Shown here piece after piece: positions 1 through 10,269 of a stretch of DNA of 64,000 bases (position 1 is the stretch's first letter; every line of letters begins with the position of its first letter). The position numbers were made by a program, and so were the translations under genes. Below the pieces are notes generated by a model. The model searched no databases. It worked only from the letters and a program-made list of their open reading frames with translations, and was not told where the DNA came from. The stretch is taken from NCBI GenBank assembly GCA_030562195.1, contig JAUJPP010000003.1:42910602-42974601 (forward strand). Reading direction: 5' to 3'. This DNA is from Nipponacmea schrenckii. Taxonomy: Eukaryota > Mollusca > Gastropoda > Lottiidae.

Positions 1-515
1 GCTGATCTTAGAATATGTTGTTTCTGTGTTGGTTTACCAAGAGACACTAAAACAGTTGTCTTAGTTGAGGGCATTCTGTAGACATTTTGAATATCAATTT
101 CTTCGTCAAGTTTCAATTTGGTTCTGAATATCTCTCTTACTGTTTCTTCTGGTCCGTTTGTTTCATCTCTGGATTGCTCAACATTGAACAGTACAATGTT
201 TTTACGCCTTGCTGCTCTGTCCAATAATTCAACTTTAGATTCCAAAGCTTGAACAATGTCCTTTAGCTTAACATTCTCCTCTACAATGGCACCCATTTCA
301 CCTTCTAGTTGTTCCATCTTCTTACCAAGTTTGTCAAAATTCACCTTCACTTCCAACCTCATGTCCTTAAGCTCTTTCAGAACTTCCATCATACTAACAT
401 CCCCATCTAAGGTGGTCTGTCTAGTTTTGGGCCCTGGACCTGGATTTTTCTCTAAATCATTACTTAGTAATATCAGGATATACAGAGCGATGGTATAAGT
501 AAATAAGCAAGCCAT
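1..515 (-). CDS. Non-LTR retrotransposon ORF, N-terminal part with 2A-like motif (partial)
   Basis: An open frame of 171 codons starts at the ATG at 515-513 and runs off the left edge without a stop. Residues 1-17 are hydrophobic and are followed by NDLEKNPGP (19-27), which fits the 2A pattern DxExNPGP; a ribosomal skip would fall between G26 and P27. Residues about 42-100 are charged with heptad-like Leu/Val spacing, probably a coiled coil. Residues about 103-171 (starting RRKNIVLFNV) resemble the RRM-like region of LINE ORF1 proteins. By inference this is the RNA-binding ORF of an APE-type LINE whose endonuclease and RT would lie left of the window. The frame has no stop or frameshift, so the copy may be fairly young. 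A motif with L in place of the usual V/I before E may be less active. The clade is not assigned. Confidence 0.7.
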   Translation of the reverse strand, partial: MACLFTYTIALYILILLSNDLEKNPGPGPKTRQTTLDGDVSMMEVLKELKDMRLEVKVNFDKLGKKMEQLEGEMGAIVEENVKLKDIVQALESKVELLDRAARRKNIVLFNVEQSRDETNGPEETVREIFRTKLKLDEEIDIQNVYRMPSTKTTVLVSLGKPTQKQHILRS

Positions 516-1590
516 AATTGTTATCTTTGTTTACAGTTTTGTATACGTGAATGGTGTGGTTTCGTTAATCAAGTTCGCCCATTTAGGATTGAAACTGTAT
601 TCATTAATTATGTTGGGATCAGATGACCCAATTATTTGTTTTTTTACTGTCCTCGATATCTAGACACTTAGATATCAATTTCACCATTCGACTTCTCGAC
701 TTACTTTGTTTCGGTCCATCAGAATAGCGTTTGATATATAAACATCGTTGTGGAAGCTGCCATCTTGGGTCCAGTTCGTTTTTTTTAATGAAAAAGAAGA
801 CATCCTTTTTATCATTAACATTAACAAGATTTGTAACTAGTTCGCTGAAATTAATACGCCAAATTGCAAAGACATGATGTCAAATTGCTATTAAACCCCA
901 TGTATTTGGACCAATCAGAACTCAGAATTTTTGTTATTTGTGGTACAATGCATGATAAATAAAACGTGAAAAAGAATTATTTAATATTGAGTGAAGATGA
1001 TGACGTAATATTTGCTTTTTCAGACGACCACAGGCCACTTATCTCTCTCGTAGGCCTACTATTGGGTTCAACTTAAATTGTAACAGCGTGATATTTCACC
1101 AAAGTTACTATCGAGGTAAATCACTGAATCATTTCTTTAAGTTATTTTTCTGTATATTCCATGTATTTTTATATGCTGTCACGCTCTGCATTATTTTGTA
1201 TGTGAAGTTCAATTTTCTCGCTGAATTGCTGTTCAGGCGGTGTCTACCCAAATTCGTTCCTTTCTTTCTTAAGTGAGGCCTAACGTAAGCCATAGACCTC
1301 GTTATAATATTTGCCTGTGAAATTCGGTATCCCCTATGAAATTAAGTACCCTTTCAATCATTATTATTTGTATTAGTCGGTCAAGATGAATATATATGTT
1401 ATGATTTCAGTTTTTACGACAATAAGGCAATTTAATATGGCTTGGAAACGTGGTTATGAAGTAAAGATAAATGCCTGTAAAAACAAGCCGATTAATAAAG
1501 TTAAAGAAAACTGGTTTTGATTTACTTTTACTCTTAGTCAAGACCCAGAGAAGACGTTCGCTCCGGTTTAGACAGAAACTTGCTGACTCT
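516..1590. other. Upstream or intergenic DNA, nothing recognised
   Basis: This AT-rich stretch lies upstream of the 2A-bearing ORF and may include that element's 5' UTR. Its 5' boundary could not be placed. No exon, RNA gene or clear repeat was recognised. Confidence 0.4.
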
Positions 1591-1817
1591 ATTCCCAGCC
1601 TCTGATAGCCATTTGGACAGATATGGCTGGGGAAGAGTCAGAAAAACTAGGCACCTAAAATTTGGGATTTTCCGCACCTCTGCGGGTGCGGGAGTTTTAA
1701 ACGTATTTACATACCTCGAATCCACTTAACCCCTACACCACTCATGCCACGTCTATGGCTGCGTCAAAGTTTTTTTCTCCAAAATTTCAATCGCTCAGTC
1801 GCCATTTCAAATTGCGC

Positions 1818-2210
1818 TCATTCAAAATGGTTAACATCTATGTCCGTGCGTTATTTCCTGGTAAGAACCAGGTTCTGTTTGTCGGAGCCAATGCCTTATG
1901 GTAGTATAAATATTGCTTCCATCTAATATTCAATTTTAAGTTGTAAAGAGCTTTTGAAATCGAAAGTATTATGGCCTAAAGCAGTTCGGCCTTTCGAAAG
2001 TTTTAGAACCATGGTTGTTTTCAAATTTGGGTTGATCTGGCATTTGGTTTAAGGGACTTGTGGTATTTTCAAAAAATGAAGGCTGAAAGGGTTTTCTTGA
2101 CAAATAGATGATGAAATGAACATCAGTCTGGTAACAGTTTGAAAGAAAATAACAACATATCAACTTACACATAATCTGATGATGGAAATTTGACGACGGA
2201 ATTGGACATT
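1818..2210. repeat. Left arm of an interrupted inverted repeat
   Basis: Two blocks match the reverse complement of sequence further right. About 1818-2075 pairs with about 4215-4560 (shared core around 1828-1870 and 4500-4555). About 2100-2210 pairs with about 3440-3570 (shared core around 2175-2210 and 3460-3510). Order and orientation are those of a foldback structure whose right arm carries some 640 bp of extra DNA. The arms are clearly diverged, so this is an old element. Confidence 0.6.
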
Positions 2211-2282
2211 TAATATAGAAAAGAAATATAAAAGATTGAAGAAGAACTGGGAAGAGAGAGTCTTTCAGACAAACTTTTTTAA

Positions 2283-2520
2283 ATGGTATACGGGGTGTCG
2301 AAAACTCGGAACTTTCGGAATTTTTTTGCCTCTAATTCTCGGGATTCGACAATCCTAGGATTCCGAGAAGTCAAAGTTTTCGACCTCACCTTCGGATTTC
2401 GAATTCTTATAGGATTCGACAGTCCTAGGATTCTGAGAAGTCAGAGCTTTCGACCTCCCCTTTCTCGTTAGGCACGACCTCACTTTTCTCGTTAGGGTGC
2501 CGAAAGAAGGTAGCCTTAAA
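2283..2520. repeat. Short tandem duplication (about 71-bp period)
   Basis: A segment starting GATTCGACAATCCTAGGATT at 2342 recurs with a few changes at 2413, and both copies end in a TTTCGACCTC block. Shorter CTTTCTCGTTAGG copies follow at about 2459-2500. Small open frames here are by-products of the repeat. Confidence 0.6.
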
Positions 2521-3439
2521 GCCGGCTTTTTAAACATATTGGAAACGCAAAAAAAACCAGCTTTTTCTCGTAGGCTACTGTTTTACTTTTGCACACGCAA
2601 CATCGGTAATCTTGTACATGTGAGAATGGGATGCCAGTTATAACGTGCGACTGTCTATTGTCTTTTCAGATGATCATTGTCATTTTGTCTATAATAAAGA
2701 ATATTTGAAGGAGCGAAAACTGGAACAATGTCTGAGCTGGTGATTATTTTTCGGTTTATATATTTTTTTCAACAAGAATGGTGGTCAGGCTTCTCAGGTT
2801 TTAGAATTTTCTAATTTTTAAATCACAATAAAGACTTGCTAATCACCTTATCGTTGACTCGAAAAAAGAATCAACCCGTATGTAACAATAGCCATAATTG
2901 ATTTATTGATTTGACAGGAAAATCAATTTGTCTCAAGAAATCAAACGTGGAATCCTTTAAACATTAAATAAACAATTTATACACGATATTTACATACAAT
3001 ATATATGCCACATGGGTTGTAAATAATAATTAAAAAAAAGGATTTTCAAAAGCTGTATATCAATCAACCCCCCACTGTTAGGTTTGACAGAGTAAATTAG
3101 TAAGTGTATACATCTATAGTCAAGCAACGACATTAGGCAATTCAATGATTTTTGGGATAAATATTAACGAGCGTGCAATTGGAGTACGAGATGATTATGG
3201 GAATCCATAATTTTGGGGCTCGATAACGTTTAATCCAGTGAGGAATATAATGTTACCCTGAAGGTGCTTTGGTGTTTCACAGTTTTAACATCTTCTAAAT
3301 TCTCCTGATTTTGTTATCAGTTTTTTTTCTTGTTTTATCTGCGTGCAAACTTCCAAACTAATACTGAAATAATTGTTTTCTACTAGACGAGTCCCATAAG
3401 ATAAGTTTTGCCTGGAAGCCTCTCTCTTCCCCAGTGCTT

Positions 3440-4560
3440 CTTCAATCTCCGACATTAATTGTCCAATTCCGTCGTCAAATTCCCTTCATCAGATTATGTG
3501 TAAGTTGAAATGTTGCTCTTTTCTTTCAAATTCGTTACCAGACTGATGTTCATGTCATCGTGTCTTTGTTAAGGTATAATAGTATATTCTTGTTTATTCA
3601 TGTATTGGTATATGTATCAGTCTTAGATTTCTTTGATATACTCAGCACGCGTTCAGGGTATTCCTAAATACAATAGTACAGATGGTCAAAATAATACTGA
3701 CCACTGGCTAGGCATTTTTAGTAGTCATTGGAAACGCGCTGGTATACCTTGGAATCTAAGATATACATTACCAAATATGGTTGGGGGATGATATGGGATT
3801 CTTAATTGTATTTTCTTCAGTTTGGTTTTAGCCTTTATATGTAGTACTTGTATTATATCTTTCTAATTAGTTAAATATATACACTTTTAAACTTACCAGA
3901 GTGTCATCTATTATAATTGGGAGTCTATAATTCTTGTCTAATATCCAGAATCCAGAAATAACATTACATAATTTGATGCCGTTTTAGACCAGGATAATTT
4001 TTTTTTTTTGTCTCAGGACTAACGAACCGCTTTCGTCACACCCACAACGATATTTTGTCCTTTTCAACCTTGTAAGAGACAATGTGCTCCCTAAAATTGT
4101 TCAAATTTATTCATTGGTTCAATTCATTCATCCAGTGTTCCAGTCGTTCCAGTGTTCCAGTCATTCTGTTTCCATACGATCCAGTGTTTACAAGACGTTT
4201 CCAGTGAGTTCCAGTATTTTAAAAATCCACCACAAGTCACTTAAACCAAAGGCCAAGTCAACTCATATTTGAAAACCACCATGGTTCTAAACGATCGAAA
4301 AGCCGAACTGCTTTAGGCCATTTATTTCGATTTCTAAAGCTCTTTAAAACTTGAAATTGAACCGTTTATTAATTTCATTCGATCTATGCTACAATCATTT
4401 GTATTGAGCGTATCTTGAATATTAGATGCAAGCAATAATAGCATTTTATTAAAACAAATATTTATATTACCATAAGGCAATGGCTCCCACAAAGGAAACC
4501 TGGTTCTTACCTGGAAATAACGCACGGACATAGATGTTAACCATTTTGAATGACTATTCC
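3440..4560. repeat. Right arm of an interrupted inverted repeat
   Basis: This is the partner of the arm at 1818-2210. The inner block 3440-3570 and outer block 4215-4560 are reverse complements of the two left blocks. The intervening 3580-4215 has no counterpart on the left and is either an insertion here or a deletion there. Confidence 0.55.
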
Positions 4561-4589
4561 AGCCTCTGATAACTAATTTATGCATGCAT

Positions 4590-5148
4590 GTATGTATATA
4601 AAGAATTGTTGGTCATCACTGCTTCTTTTGTTTTGTTAGCATCCCACGAGCCTGTGACCTGCTATAATAATGGTATGACTGGATCAAAAGAATACATGTA
4701 TCCATCCTATCGAATATTCCTGTTTTAGGCTTGTCCGAGAAATAGAATGAGAGGTTATTATTTTTTTTTTATCTCTACTTCAGTCAAAATAGGTTGGATA
4801 AGAAGCAGAAGCTTGTTTCGGTCTATGACTGCCATTGTAGATGTTTATGAATCTTTTGTGCGAATCTACAATAAACGACAACGATGATAGAAGATACCTG
4901 CATACCTGTTTTAGACATTGGAAACAGTTATTTGGATGATTGATTTTAAACATAAAACTTAAACAATTGTTTAATAGATCGATGTAGATGTCTGTTTATT
5001 AACAGGTCTGAACAAATTCATTTGAATATTTTTTGAATATTGACAAGGACCAAACTCAAAAAGATATATTGGCTAAATGACTTTTTTTTAAGAAAGTCGT
5101 TTGCTTTGTAATTGCTCTTTTGTGTAAGCACAATATTATTATACGCCA
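4590..5148. other. Unannotated AT-rich DNA
   Basis: No exon, RNA gene or repeat was recognised between the inverted-repeat arm and the next repeat cluster. Confidence 0.4.
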
Positions 5149-5310
5149 ACATGAATATGATTTTGACGATTTTTCGATGAACGGTTTTTGAGTTATGGCC
5201 CTTGCCTCTATATTTGTTGTAGACACAATAGAAGCTACAATTTTCAATTGATTTTAATGAGACATGGTGTGAGCATTGGAATTGATAAGACGGTATGGAA
5301 GTCGGATACG
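5149..5310 (-). repeat. Single degenerate module of the TATACGCCCAC repeat family
   Basis: The phrase TTTTTGAGTTATGGCCCTTG near 5186, then a block on 'ACAATAGAAGCTACAATTTT' and 'GGTGTGAGCATTGGAATTGA', is the reverse complement of the modules that make up 59400-60540. It directly abuts the CTCGCG inverted repeat. Confidence 0.6.
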
Positions 5311-6885
5311 GTAAATTTTAATAACAGAGTGCTTTTCCTCGCATTCTCGCGTTCTCGACCTTCATTTTCCTCGCGTTCTCGCTTTCTCGCGTTCTCGCTT
5401 TCTCGCGTTCTCGCTGTCTCGTGTCTGTAATTTGAACTTTTTTTTTCTAAAAATGAAAGTTTCCTCGCGTTCTCGCTTTCTCGCTTTCTCGTTTTCTCGC
5501 GTTCTCGCTTTCTCGCGTTCTCGCGTTCCGGTTTCCCATTTAATGCTATATAAAAATAAAAGTTTCATAACCCTTAAAGTTAACAAATGAATGATAAAAT
5601 TTAAATAAAGGATACGCTAGTGCTGCAAAGGCTGGGGAACTTTCCGGTAATTTCGGAAATTTACCTGGTAATTTTCGGAAACTTTCAAGGGCTGGGAAAT
5701 TTTGGAAATATTGAATTTTTTTTTTAATTATAATAGTTATTTGACAGCATTTTATTTTCTGGACAAAGTAATGGACAGCCATGTGAAGTTCGGTGCCTTT
5801 GGAAACGAGAAGGGGTATGGGCGTCTGCAAAACCTGGTGGAAAGGCCTATGTGGAACCGAGGCTGTATACAAATCTTCTACAAACTCCTCTCAGTTCGGC
5901 CTCATCTTAACGCAACTTTTCCTTATTCGGCAATATTCACGCCAAGGCTCCCACCAAACTATAACAAATGACAAATGCTTGTTTCTATTAAAGTTAACCT
6001 TGGACTGTTCGAAGCCAACTCTGATAGTTTTCTGAGGAATCCCAGTTTAGTGATGGTGAGGTTGAAACATCTCACGTGGAAATTATTGACTAAATTTGTT
6101 TAATTATTCTACACTTGATCGGCTCGTTTGATTTTTGTAATATTTTAGTTATTTACCAAATTACCAATTCTTTTTTCAACGTGATTGTGTTAAATTGCTT
6201 TAGTTGTTATCATTATTCATTTTTAATTTTATTTTGCACCATTTTTAGCATAATGCCATAGCAGTACATAAATGTTGATGTGCTTAAAATGAAATCGAGC
6301 CAGACATTATCTTAGTAGTCAAAATTATAATCATCATATATTAAGCAAACTATAGAAGCAATGATTATGGTAGATTTATTTTGGCAACTGAAGTTAGACT
6401 TAACTTTTTTACGGTAGAAATGTTCAAAGCAAAAAATATGACAAAAAAACTTTGTGTTTTGCATTTCTTTTTGCCAACATTCAAACAATATGTCACCTCA
6501 TAGACCTTTAATGTGTACTATATAAAAAGACTTTATAAATCACAATTGTTTTGTTTTATACAAAAAGAGACAAATACGATTTTCTGAATCTCGAATTTTT
6601 CCCAATATTCCCAAAAATTCCTGAAAGTTTCCTGGAAATTTCATTTGAAAATTCCGGAAATTTTGCAACACTCCGAAAGAGAAGTGTATCTTTGTGCCAT
6701 CATAAACAAAACCCGTAAACAAAACACGTGATACGCATGCGTAATAATCGATTGTCGAGAAACCGGAGGGCGAGAACGCGAGAACGCGAGGAAGCGACAA
6801 CGCGAGAACACGACAACGCGAGGAAAATGAAGGTCGAGAACGCGAGAATGCGAGGAAAAGCACTCTGTTATTAAAATTTACAAAG
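5310..6885. repeat. Inverted-repeat (foldback-like) structure with CTCGCG minisatellite arms
   Basis: A block beginning GTAAATTTTAATAACAGAGT at 5310 and running to about 5385 is matched almost base for base, as reverse complement, at about 6810-6885. Inside it, a second block rich in GGAAATTT and TTTCGGAA (about 5640-5710) pairs with about 6580-6665. The loop of roughly 870 bp (5710-6580) is unlike either arm and has no recognisable protein. The layout suggests a foldback or non-autonomous DNA element carrying a minisatellite. No target-site duplication was identified. Confidence 0.55.
5337..5532 (+). repeat. CTCGCGTTCTCG minisatellite (left copy)
   Basis: The stretch is built of short units such as CTCGCGTTCTCG and CTTTCTCG, interrupted at about 5424-5464 by unrelated AT-rich sequence. 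It is far more GC-rich than its surroundings. Reading frames through it give Arg/Glu/Lys-rich low-complexity peptides that should not be taken as genes. Confidence 0.8.
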
Positions 6886-7075
6886 GCGAGAACGCGAGAA
6901 CACGAGGGTATTTTTTCTCGCTTTATCGCCCTCTTTTTCTCGCGTTCTCGCGCTGTTTTCTCGTGTTGTCGCTTTCTCGCGTTCTCGTCCCTCGCTTTCT
7001 CGCGTTCTCGCTTTCTCGCTTTCTCGCGTTCTCGCATTCTCGCCCTCTAAACAAAGGCGAGAACACGAGAAATTG
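6766..7075. repeat. CGAGAACGCGAG minisatellite (right copy)
   Basis: The same unit family as 5337-5532, first in inverse orientation (6766-6910, CGAGAACGCGAG) and then switching to CTCGCGTTCTCG (6917-7045). The array is therefore itself an imperfect inverted repeat. The Arg/Glu-rich open frames across it are artefacts of the units. Confidence 0.8.
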
Positions 7076-7084
7076 AATGGACGC

Positions 7085-7801
7085 AACCGGCTTCCATAAG
7101 ACGGTGGTAAAGTTCGAATTTGAAGATTTTTCGATGAACAGTTATTTAGTTATTGCCTTGACTAAGTAAAATTGCATCAAAATTTTATTGTAGGTACAAT
7201 AGAGACTACAATTGTCAATGAATTTTAATGACACTTGGTATGAGCATTGGATTGATAAGACGGAGGTCAAGTCCGAATTTGACAATTTTTTTGATGAAAA
7301 GGTTTTGAGTTATTGCCCTTGACTTAGTATAATCTTGTCAAAATGTTATTGTTGATGCAATAAAACCTACAATTTTCAAAGGTTTTTGATGAAACTTGGT
7401 GTGAACATTGGAATTGATTAGACCTCAGGCAAATTTGAATTTGACAATTATTCAATGAACGATTTTGAGTTTTTACCCTTGACATCAAAATTCTATTGTG
7501 TTTGCAATAAGTAGCTTCAATTTTCGAAGGATTTTGATGAAACTTGGTGTAAGGATTAGAATTGAAAAGACAGTAGTAAAGTTTGAATTTCACGATTTTT
7601 TTTAGTTATTGCCCTTGACTTAGTAAATTTGCTTATTAATATTGGATGCAAAAGAATCTACAATTCCTCAAAGCATTTTGATGAAATTTGGTGCGAGCAT
7701 TGGCATTGAAAAAATATTCAATAAATGTTTTTAGAGTTATTGCTCAATTTATTATTCAAATTCAATGCTGCCAGTGGACGTATGTTACCCTGCCTGGAAG
7801 C
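7085..7801 (-). repeat. TATACGCCCAC-family module repeat, inverse orientation
   Basis: About five modules of roughly 110-170 bp each carry a variant of TTTTGAGTTATTGCCCTTGA. This is the reverse complement of the modules at 59400-60540. The right end (about 7755-7800), read on the minus strand, gives a CCAGGCAGGG...ACTGGCAGCATTGAA terminus that matches about 55038-55075, so the element's 5' boundary is near 7801. Confidence 0.7.
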
Positions 7802-10269
7802 TATCTTTAAGTAAAATTGAGTTTCAGCTTCATAAGAGTAGTGAGTATATTCTTAAATAAAATCTTTTTACGTTAAAAAACACTTGACCATGAAAAAAAA
7901 GAAGGCTAACTGTGGAACACATTGGTCGAATTGTCTTTTTTATATAGATCCAATGGCTATGACACTTTTAATCTTTGGAACATCTTAAAATAACTAAATA
8001 ATAAGCTTACAGATTTTACAAATTCAATGCTATCTGGTTTTAATGTCAATATTGCCAATGCCTTCTCCACAACCTTTCATACATCGATAACAATTTTTGT
8101 CCTACCCGCAAGGTTTGTCAGAACTTATACACTAGTATGATAGTGTATCCTCATCCATTCTTCATCTATAAAATTTAAAAACTAGCATCATATACTGATT
8201 TTGGATGTTTATATTTTCAAAGAGATATGGGAAGTCCCAAACGATAGAATACACAAGGTTTTGAAGATCATATTTTTAAACAATTATATTCCAGATTTTT
8301 AATTATATTTCAGTTTTCTAAATTCAAAATTAAAAACTTAAATGATGTCGTATACGGACCACCGTTCGTTTAAGCCTATGCCATAAAAAACATGTGTTTA
8401 GTATTGCTAAGGTGCGGTGAGGTACACAATTTGTCACAAGGTTAAATGTTTTATACTTCAGAGTCTTGTATGCTAGAGCAAAGATATTATTTAAGGGGAG
8501 AAAACTACTCCATTCCTAAAAACATTCCTGCTACATAAAAAGCTTTTCAAATAGTTCGTTTCAGAGTGCTAGACATACTGGAAGTATGCACAAATAACTA
8601 AGCCAATATAACGAACTCAACACTGAATTTATTGGTAGTCGTAGAATAAGATGAGCACTCACTGGCCAACATCTGAAAATGGCGTAGATTCCGGCATTGA
8701 GACAGCTGTAGTTTATAAATATGAAGCTGTCATGCAAAAATCTGAAAAAGGGCCACTTTCGGCCACTTTTGCTTTATGATGCCACTGAGGCATGACAGAG
8801 GTCATTTGTCACTTTTGAAGGCTGGAATATATTGATGTCACAGATATGCACCTTCTGTGTTCGGCAAACATTCCTGTCACATTTTAATAATATATATTTT
8901 ACCGACTGGGAAATGTAGCCTCATATCGTTTGCAGGCAAGATCGTATAGAGAGAGCGAGGAAGAGTAGCCTATCTTAAAAATGTCAACTCAAAATCAAAC
9001 GCCCTCGTACCACGCTTTATGCAATCTAAAAAGGGTTTGTGATGCTAAGTGGTATAAATCATTGGACGGAGCGAGTAGAAGTTATAATAACGTTTCAAAT
9101 CTCTATTATTACTATCTTTTCCAGGACGGTTCTTGAAAATACCCAAAAGAGTTGATAGCGTCATCTGTAATTAAATGATTCAGTTATTCCTTCATGTATT
9201 AAAAATAATTTCTTCCACTTGAAAAAAATACTTTGGTTTTATTCATAGAATACGTTAGATTGATTTTATGTCATTTGAAGAGGATTTTAATGATAAAAAC
9301 GGTCAAATGAAATAGTAATTGATTATTCTTATCTTCCTGTATTATTGATAGTTTAGTAAGATTTATCTCAAGTATTTTATTTGATATGTGTCATTTTTTA
9401 TTGACTAAATGAAGATATATTGCTTAGAATTCTTGATTTCTTTTCAATTAAGGACATTTTTGTATTAAATCGCTTTAAAATTATCTTGCCTCCGCCTATT
9501 GCCTCACAGTAAATCTTAAATTGCCATAAAAACTATTAAATATTTCCATAAATGCATGATAACGGTATTCTAGGCAACCATCCGAAAAAAATATTATTTA
9601 CATTATGTACCAAAAACTGAAAACAAGAATTGAGATCTTTGTTAGACGCTTGCTCGCCAACCTGAGGGCCAAGGTGTGTGAAAGTTCGAAAGATCAATGC
9701 CAAGAGATTTGGCCAAGGACCAGCTGGTAGAAAGGATCCCTGTCACGGCTGACTTGATATCCCAAGTTGTTATCCTTGTAAAATATAGTTGTTGTTTTTT
9801 TTTTTTTTTTTTTTTTTTTTTTTCTTTCTATCCAAGGCAAGGTCGAGATGATCTTTCGGATTTTTCAGCTTGAAAATTGCAAAAAAAATGTAGGTTAATG
9901 CCGTTGTCCTGGCATTGTATGTCTTCATTGCACACTGTATGGCATTGTATGTCTTCATTAGCCCATAAGGTGATACAACATAATTGTAATATATAAATGT
10001 ATTATTGCCAAGTTTAAAAACAGAAAGTGAGTTCATTACACCACAACGTAGAGTGATCTTAGTCGTTTGAACTATGAGTAACGTGATCATACATGAACGT
10101 GGACAATTGATTGCGCATGCGCGGTGATGGCGGGTTTATAAAAATTGTCTTCGATATCTTTTCTAAATTTCCCCAAAACATTGCTTAAATAATATTATTA
10201 AATTTTCAAAATTTTGTAATAATAATAGATGGTTTGATAAGGTATTTGAAGTAGATAGTAATACGACAT
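7802..10269. other. Intergenic AT-rich DNA with small simple repeats
   Basis: No exon is convincing. The stretch holds a 33-bp poly-T tract at about 9790-9823 (a lysine-rich frame across it is an artefact). A TGGCATTGTATGTCTTCATT unit is repeated at about 9911 and 9940. Confidence 0.45.

Noticed and set aside
5362..5586. Arg/Glu/Lys-rich open frame (and similar frames at 6540-7086)
   Set aside because: Low-complexity translations of the CTCGCG minisatellite; frames exist because the units lack stops.
9770..10090. Open frame ending in a poly-lysine run
   Set aside because: The lysines come from the poly-T tract read in reverse; no family resemblance or splice context.
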